From the NCBI GenBank assembly GCA_964504645.1, contig CAZDGB010000031.1:1-33142 (forward strand): a stretch of DNA of 33,142 bases, given 5' to 3'. Shown here in pieces: positions 15,769 to 24,709 of this stretch (position 1 is its first letter; every line of letters starts with the position of its first letter). Position numbers and translations under genes: made by a program. The notes beneath the pieces were generated by a model that made no database searches, was not told the origin of the DNA, and worked only from the letters and a program-made list of their open reading frames with translations. The DNA is from CAZDGB01 sp964504645. Lineage in GTDB: Bacteria; Planctomycetota; Planctomycetia; Planctomycetales; Planctomycetaceae.

Positions 15769-17855
15769 GCGGGCTCTCCCAAATGGGTCGTGAACAGCAT
15801 CACGAAAGAATGATCCGCGACCGGGTAGGGTGTCTCTGCAATCTCCGGAGATTCATCCCAGGGAAAGATGTCGTGGGGCGCTTCGAGCGAGGTGTCGATC
15901 CAGCGCCTCCACTGGCTCACCCCAAGTTTCGGCAGCTCAAACTCCAACGGCGAATGATGTGCATTCAAAATAAAGTGCAATCGCAGACCCTCATTTGCCA
16001 GCACGGCGCTCAACGCCACGCTCTGCGAGTGGTCGCCCCAGTCCGGCTGATCCAGCTTCACGCCGTGCCAGGCTTTGGTCGCGTTTCCGAGCAATGCTTC
16101 GACGCTGATCCGCCGCCGCTCCGGGTCCACATTGCGCAGTCGCCGCCGCGCGCAAAGCAACCCGACGAAGCGCTGCACGTCGTCATGCCGCTCCAAGAGC
16201 GTCCAGTCGAACCAAGTGAGTTCGTTGTCCTGGCAATAGGCATTGTTGTTGCCGCGCTGCGTGCGGCGGACTTCGTCTCCCATCAGGATCATCGGGATGC
16301 CCAGCGACATCACGGTGATGGCGAGGTGGTTTTTGACTTGCCGATTGCGCAGCCGTTCGATGGCCGGATCCTCCGTGGGGCCTTCCACCCCACAGTTCCA
16401 ACTGCGGTTATCGTCGCTTCCGTCTCGATTGTTCTCGCCGTTGGCTTCATTATGTTTTCCGTTGTAGGACACCAGATCGTTGAGCGTGAAACCGTCGTGA
16501 CAAGTGACAAAATTCACGCTCTGTTCGGCCTCTCGATTTTTGTGGCCATAGACTTCGGGGCTTCCGACCAGACGATCGGCGACTCGCCGCACCGCGCCGG
16601 GTTCGCCGCGAAAGAAGTCGCGCACATCGTCGCGGAATCGTCCGTTCCATTCGCGCCAGGCATCTCCGGCGAAATTCCCCACTTGATACAAACCGGCGGC
16701 ATCCCAGGCCTCAGCGAGCAATTTCGTGCCGGCCAGCACGGGATCGGATTCGATGTCCCACAAAATCGGCGGATTGGCGAGCGGTTGTCCGGACGGATCG
16801 CGCGACAGGATCGACGCCAGGTCGAATCGGAAACCGTCGACGTGCATTTCCTCGACCCAGTACCTCAAGCTATCGACGATCAGCCGGCGCACGATCGGGT
16901 GATTGCTATTGATCGTATTTCCGCAGCCCGTGTAATTGGCGTAGCGCGATCCGCCCTGCTCCAGCATGTAGTAAGTCGGATTGTCGATCCCGCGAAAGCA
17001 GAGCGTCGGTCCGCGTTCGTCGCCTTCCGCCGTGTGATTGAAGACGACGTCGAGAATCACTTCGATCCCCGCGCGATGCAACGCCTTGACCATATTTCGG
17101 AACTCATGCACCGCTTCCAGCGGGCCCGTGCGCGAACTATAAGCCTGATGCGGTGCGAAGAAGGAAATCGGCGCATAGCCCCAGTAATTGATTTTGCCCG
17201 GCGGGCAATCTTGCGCGTCGAATTGAAAGACCGGCAAAAGTTCGACCGCCGTCACGCCGAGTTGCTGGAGGTACGGAATCTTTTCCATCACTCCGGCATA
17301 GGTGCCGCGAGTGGATTCATCGAGACCAGAACTCGGATGCCGCGTGAAGCCCCGCACGTGCATTTCATAGATGATCGTCCGGGCGGCAGGCTGTTGCAGC
17401 GGAGCGTCGCCTTCCCAATCGTAGTCCTTGGGATCGACGACGACGCTCTTCATCGCGGTCGAAGCGTTGTTGACCGGCCCACTGGCATCGTTGCGGGAAT
17501 AGTTCCGTGGAACCGACACACCCCGACCGTAAGGATCGAGCAAGACCTTGGTCGCATCGAATCGCAAGCCATGCGCGGAATCGCCCGGTCCGTGCACGCG
17601 GAATCCATAGAGTTGCCCCGCCTGGACGCCGGGGACAAAAACATGCCAATAGTAATACGTGCGGTGCGCGACCGGATCTAGCGAAATCGTGCGTGAGGGA
17701 ACTGCGTCATCGTCGCGATCGAAGAAGAGCAGTTCGACATGAGTGGCGTTGCGGGAAAACAGGCTGAAATTGACGCCATTCTCCCGGACAGTCGCGCCGA
17801 GCGGCGCGCTTTTTCCGAGAGAGTCCACGAACGTCTTATTTGGCTCTGACTTCAC
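15765..17855 (-). CDS. glgX: Glycogen debranching enzyme GlgX (GH13)
   Basis: A 696-residue isoamylase-type debranching enzyme that hydrolyses alpha-1,6 branches of phosphorylase-trimmed glycogen. An N-terminal CBM48-like domain (to ~residue 110) is followed by the GH13 barrel: VILDVVFNHTAEG (267-279), VDGFRFDLASIL with nucleophile D345, LLAEAWDAAG with acid/base E382, and VTCHDGFTLNDLVSYNGKHN with D454. A C-terminal beta-sandwich ends the protein. The long open frame continues upstream on the same strand, but family similarity starts at HVKSEPNKTF. I therefore place the start at GTG 17855, overlapping the ackA stop as GTGA. Its own stop overlaps the HAD start as ATGA. Confidence 0.95.
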   Translation of the reverse strand: MKSEPNKTFVDSLGKSAPLGATVRENGVNFSLFSRNATHVELLFFDRDDDAVPSRTISLDPVAHRTYYYWHVFVPGVQAGQLYGFRVHGPGDSAHGLRFDATKVLLDPYGRGVSVPRNYSRNDASGPVNNASTAMKSVVVDPKDYDWEGDAPLQQPAARTIIYEMHVRGFTRHPSSGLDESTRGTYAGVMEKIPYLQQLGVTAVELLPVFQFDAQDCPPGKINYWGYAPISFFAPHQAYSSRTGPLEAVHEFRNMVKALHRAGIEVILDVVFNHTAEGDERGPTLCFRGIDNPTYYMLEQGGSRYANYTGCGNTINSNHPIVRRLIVDSLRYWVEEMHVDGFRFDLASILSRDPSGQPLANPPILWDIESDPVLAGTKLLAEAWDAAGLYQVGNFAGDAWREWNGRFRDDVRDFFRGEPGAVRRVADRLVGSPEVYGHKNREAEQSVNFVTCHDGFTLNDLVSYNGKHNEANGENNRDGSDDNRSWNCGVEGPTEDPAIERLRNRQVKNHLAITVMSLGIPMILMGDEVRRTQRGNNNAYCQDNELTWFDWTLLERHDDVQRFVGLLCARRRLRNVDPERRRISVEALLGNATKAWHGVKLDQPDWGDHSQSVALSAVLANEGLRLHFILNAHHSPLEFELPKLGVSQWRRWIDTSLEAPHDIFPWDESPEIAETPYPVADHSFVMLFTTHLGEPA

Positions 17856-19054
17856 GTGCGCTGTCCACCGGCGAGAACTCGACGAATCTCGTCCAGCATG
17901 GTTTCTTCTTCTCTCGTAGCAATAACCAGAATCCGTCCGGAAGACTGCTCGGACGCGATGTCGGCATCGGGTCCTTTGACCGTATTTGCCGTTTGATCGA
18001 GCGTCATTCCCAGACACTCCAAGCTGCGGCAGACCGCGGCGCGAACTTCCGGCGAATGCTCGCCCACGCCAGCTGTGAAGACCAGCCCGTCGATCCCGCC
18101 CAGCGTTACGGCGAAGGCGCCGATCGTCTGGCGAATGCGGCGCGTGTAGATGTCGAATGCCAATCGTGCCGCCGCATGACCGTCGCCGACGGCTCGCAGA
18201 ATCTCGCGCATGTCGGCGGAGAGGCCCGACACGCCGAGTAGACCGGATTCGCGATTGAGCGTCTGTTCGATTTCGTCCGCCGTCAGTCCGTGGTGCTGTT
18301 GCACGTACGTGACAATGGCGGGGTCGATCGAACCGCTGCGCGTCGCCATCATCAATCCCTCCAGCGGCGTAAACCCCATCGACGTGTCCACACAACGACC
18401 GCCGGCCACCGCGGACGCCGAACAGCCGTGGCCGAGATGACAGATAACCAGCCGCAATTCGCCGAGCGGACGGCCGAGCAACTCGGCGGCGCGACGGCTG
18501 CAATAGGCATGGCTCAATCCGTGAAATCCATAGCGGCGTATGCCCCATTCCTCGGTCCAACGACGAGGAATGGGATACGTGCAAGCTTCCGGCGGCATGG
18601 TCGCATGGAATGCCGTGTCGAACACGGCGACCTGGGGGACGTCCGGAAACGCCTCTTCCGCCGCGGACAGGGCGCTCAGGCTGGGGGGATTGTGCAACGG
18701 AGCCAGATCCACGAGCCCTTGCAGGCGCGACCGAACTTGCGGAGTGATTCGAACGGCGGACGTGAACTTGCCGCCATGGACGACGCGATGCCCGATCGCG
18801 ACTAGTTCTCGACTGTTTTCGAGCATTGCCGGTGGAACCGCTTGCAAATCGCGGATGACGCGTCGCACCGCCTCCGCGTGACTGCGCCACTCCACTTCCG
18901 CGTCCTGCGCTGTTCCGTCCGCGCCGGTGAAGGAGTATCGCGTCCGGTCGCCCGCCCAATCCGCGTGAGCGCTGGCCAGCGTCCGGCCACTGCCCGCTTC
19001 CGCCAGCGTGGCTTTCAGACTGCTCGATCCGGCGTTCAGCAACAGAATCTTCAT
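17852..19054 (-). CDS. ackA: Acetate kinase
   Basis: A 400-residue acetate kinase of the usual length. It converts acetyl phosphate and ADP to acetate and ATP. Signatures are ILLLNAGSSSLKA at the N-terminus, AIGHRVVHGG, VFDTAFHATMP, RYGFHGLSHAYCS, ICHLGHGCSASAV, TRSGSIDPAIV and FTAGVGEHSPEVRA. The ATG at 19054 has no purine-rich Shine-Dalgarno; the upstream bases on the coding strand are pyrimidine-rich (TCCTCC). It lies downstream of the phosphoketolase gene and feeds on its product, so the two form a catabolic unit. The 185-bp gap between them carries GC-rich hairpins. Confidence 0.97.
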   Translation of the reverse strand: MKILLLNAGSSSLKATLAEAGSGRTLASAHADWAGDRTRYSFTGADGTAQDAEVEWRSHAEAVRRVIRDLQAVPPAMLENSRELVAIGHRVVHGGKFTSAVRITPQVRSRLQGLVDLAPLHNPPSLSALSAAEEAFPDVPQVAVFDTAFHATMPPEACTYPIPRRWTEEWGIRRYGFHGLSHAYCSRRAAELLGRPLGELRLVICHLGHGCSASAVAGGRCVDTSMGFTPLEGLMMATRSGSIDPAIVTYVQQHHGLTADEIEQTLNRESGLLGVSGLSADMREILRAVGDGHAAARLAFDIYTRRIRQTIGAFAVTLGGIDGLVFTAGVGEHSPEVRAAVCRSLECLGMTLDQTANTVKGPDADIASEQSSGRILVIATREEETMLDEIRRVLAGGQRT

Positions 19055-19079
19055 GACGGAGGATTACGCTCAGTTCCCG

Positions 19080-19095
19080 CTCCCCCGTCGGGGAG
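19080..19095. repeat. GC-rich inverted repeat in the xfp-ackA gap
   Basis: CTCCCC (19080-19085), CGTC loop and GGGGAG (19090-19095) form a short hairpin, followed by more G-rich sequence. With a second hairpin at 19198-19224 it fills much of the 19055-19238 gap. They resemble dispersed intergenic GC-rich stem-loops found in many bacteria; partial termination between xfp and ackA is possible. Confidence 0.4.
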
Positions 19096-19197
19096 GGGTC
19101 CAGGGTGAGGGGATGAATATGTCACTGACTAGCCACTGGCAGACGTTTGCCTTTCTGACGGGAAAGCGAAGAATTTGGCAGCACCATGAATCGCTCG

Positions 19198-19224
19198 CCT
19201 CTCCCCCGCAGCAGGGGCGAGGGG
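19198..19224. repeat. Second GC-rich imperfect hairpin just after the phosphoketolase gene
   Basis: CCTCTCCCC pairs with GGGGCGAGG (one T-C mismatch) around a 7-base loop. It lies about 15 bases past the phosphoketolase stop on the minus strand. There is no T tract, so a rho-independent terminator is not clear. Confidence 0.4.
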
Positions 19225-19238
19225 ACAAGAGAAGACGC

Positions 19239-21695
19239 TCAGACGTTGTCGCCCTCGGTGGACGTGTTGCGCGCCTTGGCGGAGTCCTTCTGTCCCCACT
19301 TCCAGCCGCTGATGGCCGGCATATCGTCGCCGTGTTGCGCGATATATTCCTGGTGCTCGAGCAGTTTGTATTGAATGGCCTGTTTGAAATACGCGGCTCG
19401 CGCGCCGAGTTGCGGCAGCCGGTCGATCACGTCGCCCGCCAAATGGAAGCGGTCGAGATCGTTCAAGACGACCATGTCGAACGGTGTCGTGGTGGTCCCT
19501 TCCTCTTTGTATCCGCGGACGTGCAGATTCCCGTGGTTCGTCCGCCGATACGTTAGCCGGTGGATCAGCCAGGGATAGCCGTGGAAGGCGAAGATGATCG
19601 GCTTATCTTTGGTGAAGAGGGCGTCGAAGTCGCGGTCCGAGAGGCCATGCGGATGCTCGCTGGCCGGTTGGAGCTTCATCAGATTGACGACGTTGACGAC
19701 GCGAACTTTCAGTTCCGGCAAGTGCTGGCGGAGCAGGTCGACCGCCGCGAGGGTTTCGAGCGTTGGCACATCGCCGCAACACGCCATCACCACGTCGGGC
19801 TCGCAGCCTTGATCGCTGCTGGCCCATTCCCAGATGCCGAGACCCAAAGTGCAATGCTTCACGGCCTGATCCATCGTCAACCATTGCGGGGCGGGCTGTT
19901 TGCCGGCGACGATCACATTGATGTAGTTCCGGCTGCGCAGGCAGTGGTCCGTCACCGAGAGCAGGCAGTTGGCGTCGGGCGGTAAGTAGACGCGGATCAC
20001 CTCGGCCTTCTTGTTCACGACGTGATCGATGAATCCCGGATCCTGGTGGCTGAAGCCGTTGTGGTCCTGCCGCCAGACGTGCGAACTCAGGAAGTAGTTC
20101 AGCGACGCGATCGGCCGCCGCCAGACGATGTCGTTGCAGACTTTCAGCCACTTCGCGTGCTGGTTGAACATCGAATCGATGATGTGGATGAAGGCTTCGT
20201 AGCACGAAAAGAAGCCGTGCCGACCCGTCAGCAGATACCCTTCGAGCCAGCCCTGGCACTGATGCTCGCTGAGGACTTCCATTACGCGGCCGTCGGGCGA
20301 GAGATGATCGTCTTCCGGATAGATCTCCGCCGCGTAACAGCGATTGGTGACGTCCAGAATGTCTTGCCAGCGGTTGGAGTTGTTTTCATCCGGACTGAAG
20401 ATGCGGAAATTCCGGCTGTCGAGATTGAGCTTCATCACGTCCCGCAGGAATTTTCCCTGCACGCGGGCCGCTTCGACCGTCGCCGCCCCCGGACTCGGGA
20501 CGTCCACGGCGTACTGGCGAAAATCGGGCAGCCGGAGGTTCTTGAGCAGCAAGCCGCCGTTCGCGTGCGGGTTGGCGCTCATGCGGCGCTCGCCCGCGGG
20601 CGCGAGTTCTCGCAATTCGGCGCGGAATTTCCCCTCGTCGTCGAACAGTTCTTCCGGGCGATAACTCTTCATCCACTGTTCGAGGATGCGGATGTGCTCC
20701 GGTTTGTCCATGTCGCCCATCGGCACCTGGTGGCTGCGCCAATAGTCCTCGCATTTCTTGCCGTCTATTTCTGGCGGGCAGGTCCAGCCCTTCGGCGTCC
20801 GGAAGATGATCATGGGCCAGGCAGGCCGGCCTTGGAAACCTTTCGTTCGGGCCGTCGACCAGATTTGCTTGATCTCGGCGATGGCTTCATCCATGACCTT
20901 GGCCAGCGATTGATGAACTTCGTCCGGGTCGTTTCCTTCCACAAAGTACGGCTGATAGCCGTACCCCTCGAACAGACTCAATAGTTCCGCTTGCGGAATG
21001 CGGGCCAGAAAACAGGGATTGGCGATCTTGTAGCCGTTGAGATGCAGGATCGGCAGCACGCAGCCGTCCCGTTCGGGATTGAGGAACTTGTTTCCGTGCC
21101 AGCCTGTGGCGAGCGGCCCGGTCTCGGCCTCGCCGTCGCCGACGATGCACGCCACGATCAGATCGGGATTGTCGAAGGCGGCTCCGTAGGCGTGCGATAA
21201 CGCGTAGCCCAGTTCGCCCCCTTCGTGAATCGAACCGGGCGTCTCCGGCGCCACGTGACTCGGGATCCCTCCCGGAAAGGAAAACTGCTTGAACAGCCGC
21301 TTAAGGCCGGCGGCATCCTCGCTGATGTCGGGGTAAAACTCGGAGTATGTTCCCTCCAGGTAAGCGTGAGCCACCAGCGACGGCCCGCCATGTCCCGGAC
21401 CGATGATGTAGATCATGTTCAAGTCATCGCGTTTGATGACGCGATTGAGGTGCACATACAGAAAATTCAATCCCGGCGACGTCCCCCAATGCCCCAGCAG
21501 TCGCGGTTTGATGTGTTCCCGCTTCAGCGGCTGCTTGAGCAGCGGATTGTCGAGCAGGTAAATCTGGCCGACGGACAGATAGTTCGACGCGCGCCAGTAG
21601 GCGTCCATCGTGCGCAGTTGTTCCACCGAGAGTGCAGCGGACGGCTTGCTGTCGCGGCGTACCTTTTGCTTCGCATTCGATGTCTCACCGGCCAT
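19239..21695 (-). CDS. xfp: D-xylulose-5-phosphate/D-fructose-6-phosphate phosphoketolase
   Basis: An 818-residue thiamine-diphosphate enzyme that splits xylulose-5-P or fructose-6-P to acetyl phosphate plus glyceraldehyde-3-P or erythrose-4-P. Signatures are GHWGTSPGLNFLYVHLNR (from 68), IIGPGHGGPSLVAHAYLEGT (from 98), IHEGGELGYALSHAYGAA, VGDGEAETGPLATGWHGNKF for ThDP/Mg binding (185-204), and RPAWPMIIFRTPKGWTCPPE. The length fits the ~800-residue family. I chose ATG 21695, with AAGGA six bases upstream, over the in-frame ATG at 21749 that lacks a ribosome site. Downstream acetate kinase would convert its acetyl phosphate to ATP. Confidence 0.97.
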   Translation of the reverse strand: MAGETSNAKQKVRRDSKPSAALSVEQLRTMDAYWRASNYLSVGQIYLLDNPLLKQPLKREHIKPRLLGHWGTSPGLNFLYVHLNRVIKRDDLNMIYIIGPGHGGPSLVAHAYLEGTYSEFYPDISEDAAGLKRLFKQFSFPGGIPSHVAPETPGSIHEGGELGYALSHAYGAAFDNPDLIVACIVGDGEAETGPLATGWHGNKFLNPERDGCVLPILHLNGYKIANPCFLARIPQAELLSLFEGYGYQPYFVEGNDPDEVHQSLAKVMDEAIAEIKQIWSTARTKGFQGRPAWPMIIFRTPKGWTCPPEIDGKKCEDYWRSHQVPMGDMDKPEHIRILEQWMKSYRPEELFDDEGKFRAELRELAPAGERRMSANPHANGGLLLKNLRLPDFRQYAVDVPSPGAATVEAARVQGKFLRDVMKLNLDSRNFRIFSPDENNSNRWQDILDVTNRCYAAEIYPEDDHLSPDGRVMEVLSEHQCQGWLEGYLLTGRHGFFSCYEAFIHIIDSMFNQHAKWLKVCNDIVWRRPIASLNYFLSSHVWRQDHNGFSHQDPGFIDHVVNKKAEVIRVYLPPDANCLLSVTDHCLRSRNYINVIVAGKQPAPQWLTMDQAVKHCTLGLGIWEWASSDQGCEPDVVMACCGDVPTLETLAAVDLLRQHLPELKVRVVNVVNLMKLQPASEHPHGLSDRDFDALFTKDKPIIFAFHGYPWLIHRLTYRRTNHGNLHVRGYKEEGTTTTPFDMVVLNDLDRFHLAGDVIDRLPQLGARAAYFKQAIQYKLLEHQEYIAQHGDDMPAISGWKWGQKDSAKARNTSTEGDNV

Positions 21696-21777
21696 GATTC
21701 TTTCCTTGAGGGATGGATTAGAGATTTTCAGAGGATCCCGGCGCATCAACGGTCAGCCGGCTCATCGCTACATATTT

Positions 21778-22524
21778 TCACCGTCTCTTCTTGTTTCGGA
21801 CCGGTTTTCCGTTCGCTTTCACCCACGCCGCGTGATGCTTCCGAATCAGCGCCACGGCTTCCGAACCGCTGGCCGCGCATTGGGGAATGTTCAAATCGTC
21901 CGCATTCGCCAAAGGCGGGTCGGTCGTCAACATGGACGACCTGGCCCAATCGACCAAACCCGGCCACATCTTGCCGACCAGGATCAACGGCGTTTCCTCA
22001 AGATGATGCACTTGGAGCAGTTGCCAGATCATCAGCGTTTCGAGCACGGTGCCGACGCCGCCCGGGGCGACGATGAATGCATCCGACGTCAGCACGAATT
22101 GATGGAGGCGGGTAAAAAACGTGCGGTGCTCGAACGCCTGATTCACAAACGAATTGACTTCCTGTTCGAACGGGAGTTCGACGCGAATCCCGATCGATTT
22201 TGCCCGTTCCGGCGCACTGGCGGCCCCTTCATTCGCGGCCTCCATCAGACCGGGGCCGCCGCCGGTGATAATGTCGCAACCCAGTTTGGCTAACTCCGCG
22301 GCGCACTGCTTCGTCGCTTCGTAACCAAAGGTGCCGGGTCTGACGCGCGCGGATCCGAAAATGGTCACTCGATAGCGATCGCGCCGAGAGGGCCGCAATT
22401 GCGTGAGGCGATTGACGACATCCCACAAGCCGAGAATCGAACTCGCCAGAACCTCTCGGACTTGTTCTTCATCCGCGAGACTGACCGCGTCGGAACTCCT
22501 GGCTGCCGAGTTCGACTTTTTCAC
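21778..22524 (-). CDS. LOG family protein (TIGR00730 Rossmann-fold nucleotide hydrolase)
   Basis: A 248-residue cytoplasmic LOG-family protein. The two family signatures are intact: ITGGGPGLMEAANEGA (GGGPGLMEA at 88-96) and APGGVGTVLETLMIWQLLQ (PGGVGTVLE at 154-162), plus FGSAR at 56-60. Members cleave N6-substituted AMP or other nucleoside monophosphates to base and ribose-5-phosphate. The C-terminus is a basic tail. The start is GTG 22524 with AAGGAA upstream. It lies 82 bp before the phosphoketolase start on the same strand, so co-transcription is possible. Released ribose-5-phosphate would enter the same pentose phosphate pool, but that link is speculative. Confidence 0.9.
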   Translation of the reverse strand: MKKSNSAARSSDAVSLADEEQVREVLASSILGLWDVVNRLTQLRPSRRDRYRVTIFGSARVRPGTFGYEATKQCAAELAKLGCDIITGGGPGLMEAANEGAASAPERAKSIGIRVELPFEQEVNSFVNQAFEHRTFFTRLHQFVLTSDAFIVAPGGVGTVLETLMIWQLLQVHHLEETPLILVGKMWPGLVDWARSSMLTTDPPLANADDLNIPQCAASGSEAVALIRKHHAAWVKANGKPVRNKKRR

Positions 22525-22592
22525 AACGGATTCCTTCGGAGAGCTCGACAGAGGCCACGCTTTGGGAACACGAATGTCAACGAGGCCCCACC

Positions 22593-22612
22593 GGCCGGCC
22601 TAAGGTCCGGCC
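22593..22612. repeat. GC-rich hairpin between the Gly-rich TPR gene and the LOG gene
   Basis: GGCCGGCC, TAA loop, GG, bulged T, CCGGCC form a compact stem in the 187-bp gap. It may end transcription of the upstream minus-strand gene, though no T tract follows. Confidence 0.35.
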
Positions 22613-22711
22613 CCATCGATTGCGACTGCGGATTGGCTCTGACTTGGAGACTTACGAGGCGATACCGAAAGTTTCGCCTGGAACATATCACGACCATGGC
22701 CGTATTCGACG

Positions 22712-24646
22712 TCAACTTCTCGTGAAATTCAGCCCAGAGTTTTTGCTGTTGTCACCGACCATCGTGAATTTGAACTGCGTCGGATTGGTAAAGTCAACTT
22801 CGGCGAGCATGGTTCCGCCCCCGTCCTGGGTTTCCAACGCGAGATTATTCTGATCGACGGCGTAAACGCCCTTCACGGTTTGCTTCCGCTTGCCGTGCAA
22901 GTAGGTCCAGGTGAAGCTGCCGTCCTTCGCCAGGTCGAGTTCAAACGTCGCTCCGGAGTTCGATGCCTTCCACGTGCCGACCATTTGGTCCGGCGAGAGG
23001 ACTTTGTCCGCCGGGATGGCCGGGATGGGTGGTGGCGCACTCGCGGCAGTCGATGGGCTGCCAGATGTCGTCATCGCGACCAACTGCTGCAGCAGCTTGT
23101 CGTCGGGCAATAGAGCCTGCGCTGCCTGGAATTGCTTGGACGCGTTATTCGTGTGCCCCATCGTCTGGTAGTGGTACCCCAACAGAAATCGGGCATCGGC
23201 CGACTGCGGGTGAGCCTTCACGAACTCTTCCAGCGCCCGGAGCTGCTGTGTGTAGGCTGCGGAGCTGGGATACAAACTGACCATCGTCGTCCAGTCCCAG
23301 CCAGGTCCGGCTGCCAGCACCGCATAAATCGCCGCGGCGGATTCCGGGTACTTTTTCAAGGCAAAGAGGACGAGGCTGCGAAATTCATGGACGACCGTGT
23401 CGCGCGGCATCGTCTGCAGCGTCGTCTCGAGTTTTGATAAAGCAGACTCGTAGTTGCCGGAGCGAAAGGCCGCGCGGGCCTCATCGAAGGCCGCCATTCC
23501 TGGATCGGTGGGTTGGGAAGTGGTTGCGGAGGGCGCCTCGCCGGTCGCTGTCAAAGTCTCTGTGGCCGGGCTGGCGCTGCCTTGGTCGTCCGAGTAGACG
23601 ACCAGGGGCTCTGAATAGTCATATCCGTACGAACCGGAGTCCGAATAATACGGATTCGCATAGTCGGAATATCCCCAACCATAACCGATGCGATTCAGTC
23701 CCCAAGCCGTCACGCCGAGCGCGGCTGCCACCGGGTAGTTATCCCACATGTAATCCCAACCGGCGCCGGGATGCCAACTGCCGTGATACCAATCGCCATA
23801 GTTATCGAGGTTGTTGTCGGCCCAGTTTTGCCAATCCTCGCGATTCTGGTCGCGCCAGTCCTGCCGGTCGTCGAGTCGATCCTGGCGATTGTCGAAGCGG
23901 TCTTGTCGATTCTGCGTCCAATCGCCGCGGCCATTCGCCATGCGGTCCCCGAGATTGGCGCGGCGATCCTCCAGCGACCCGGGACGGTCGGCCCTCCGAT
24001 CCTGCATACGCGCTCCGTGTTCCGGCAGTCGCGAACCAAGTCCTGCCCCTGCGAGTCCCGGCAACGTTGCCGGCCGCTGCGAGATCCCTGGCCGGTTACC
24101 GATCCCTGCTCCTGCTCCTGTCCCAGGCCGATTGGCGATCCCTGGACCAGAACCGATGCCTTGCCCCGTTCCGATTCTTGTATTCGGACGAGTGCCGGGC
24201 AGCGTGGACGGGCGGGTTCCAACGGTTCCTCTATTTCCACCACCAACTGCAGGACGGTTTCCTGGTTGAATCGGCGGTCGATTTCCTACACCCAAATTGC
24301 CGCCACCCACGTTCGGCCGCGAACCCACGCCTGTGCCGGGACGCGCGCTTGGCATCGATGGCCGGTTTGCCGTCGAGGGTCTCGACGGTGTCGCAGGACG
24401 CGCAACCGGCCTCGAAGCTGGCGCGGAGGGCCGTGCCGCCGGTCTTCCATACGAGGGCGAACTTCCCACAGGCCTGCCGCCACCCGAATATCCACCACCG
24501 GGTCGTCCGCCACTGAATCCGCCACCCCCACCTCCGCGAAAGCCACCACCACCGCCGCGTCCGCCGCGACCAAGCGACACATCTGTCCAACAAAACGCCA
24601 AAATCAGCAAGCACACGACAGCTTTGAGCCAACGTTGTCTGTTCAT
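22712..24646 (-). CDS. Secreted Gly/Arg/Pro-rich protein with TPR segment
   Basis: A 644-residue protein with a signal peptide (MNRQRWLKAVVCLLILAFCW...). After it comes a chain of distinct segments: a Gly-rich stretch (27-60), a Pro/Arg/Gly/Ser low-complexity region (60-205), an Arg/Asp/Gln-rich run with repeated NRQDR-type units (210-272), and an aromatic region rich in W, Y, N and G (272-345). A TPR-like helical region follows (385-525), then a short beta domain that begins VGTWKASNSG and ends LNFTRS (556-644). The function is unknown; similar layouts occur in planctomycete exported proteins and suggest a surface- or periplasm-anchored scaffold. ATG 24646 has GGAGGGGAG upstream. The 63-bp gap to the next upstream gene suggests a possible operon. 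Confidence 0.82.
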   Translation of the reverse strand: MNRQRWLKAVVCLLILAFCWTDVSLGRGGRGGGGGFRGGGGGGFSGGRPGGGYSGGGRPVGSSPSYGRPAARPSAPASRPVARPATPSRPSTANRPSMPSARPGTGVGSRPNVGGGNLGVGNRPPIQPGNRPAVGGGNRGTVGTRPSTLPGTRPNTRIGTGQGIGSGPGIANRPGTGAGAGIGNRPGISQRPATLPGLAGAGLGSRLPEHGARMQDRRADRPGSLEDRRANLGDRMANGRGDWTQNRQDRFDNRQDRLDDRQDWRDQNREDWQNWADNNLDNYGDWYHGSWHPGAGWDYMWDNYPVAAALGVTAWGLNRIGYGWGYSDYANPYYSDSGSYGYDYSEPLVVYSDDQGSASPATETLTATGEAPSATTSQPTDPGMAAFDEARAAFRSGNYESALSKLETTLQTMPRDTVVHEFRSLVLFALKKYPESAAAIYAVLAAGPGWDWTTMVSLYPSSAAYTQQLRALEEFVKAHPQSADARFLLGYHYQTMGHTNNASKQFQAAQALLPDDKLLQQLVAMTTSGSPSTAASAPPPIPAIPADKVLSPDQMVGTWKASNSGATFELDLAKDGSFTWTYLHGKRKQTVKGVYAVDQNNLALETQDGGGTMLAEVDFTNPTQFKFTMVGDNSKNSGLNFTRS

Positions 24647-24709
24647 GAAATGGACTCCCCTCCGCGGGTCATTTCGTGGATTAGTGCTCGACCAATGGAA
24701 ATTTGAAAG

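Noticed and set aside
15783..17681. Plus-strand open frame of 632 codons opposite glgX
   Set aside because: Antisense shadow of glgX, with no motifs.
17856..18959. Upstream extension of the GlgX reading frame to 1064 residues
   Set aside because: This part lies wholly inside ackA in another frame and has no GlgX similarity; the GTG at 17855 is the natural start.
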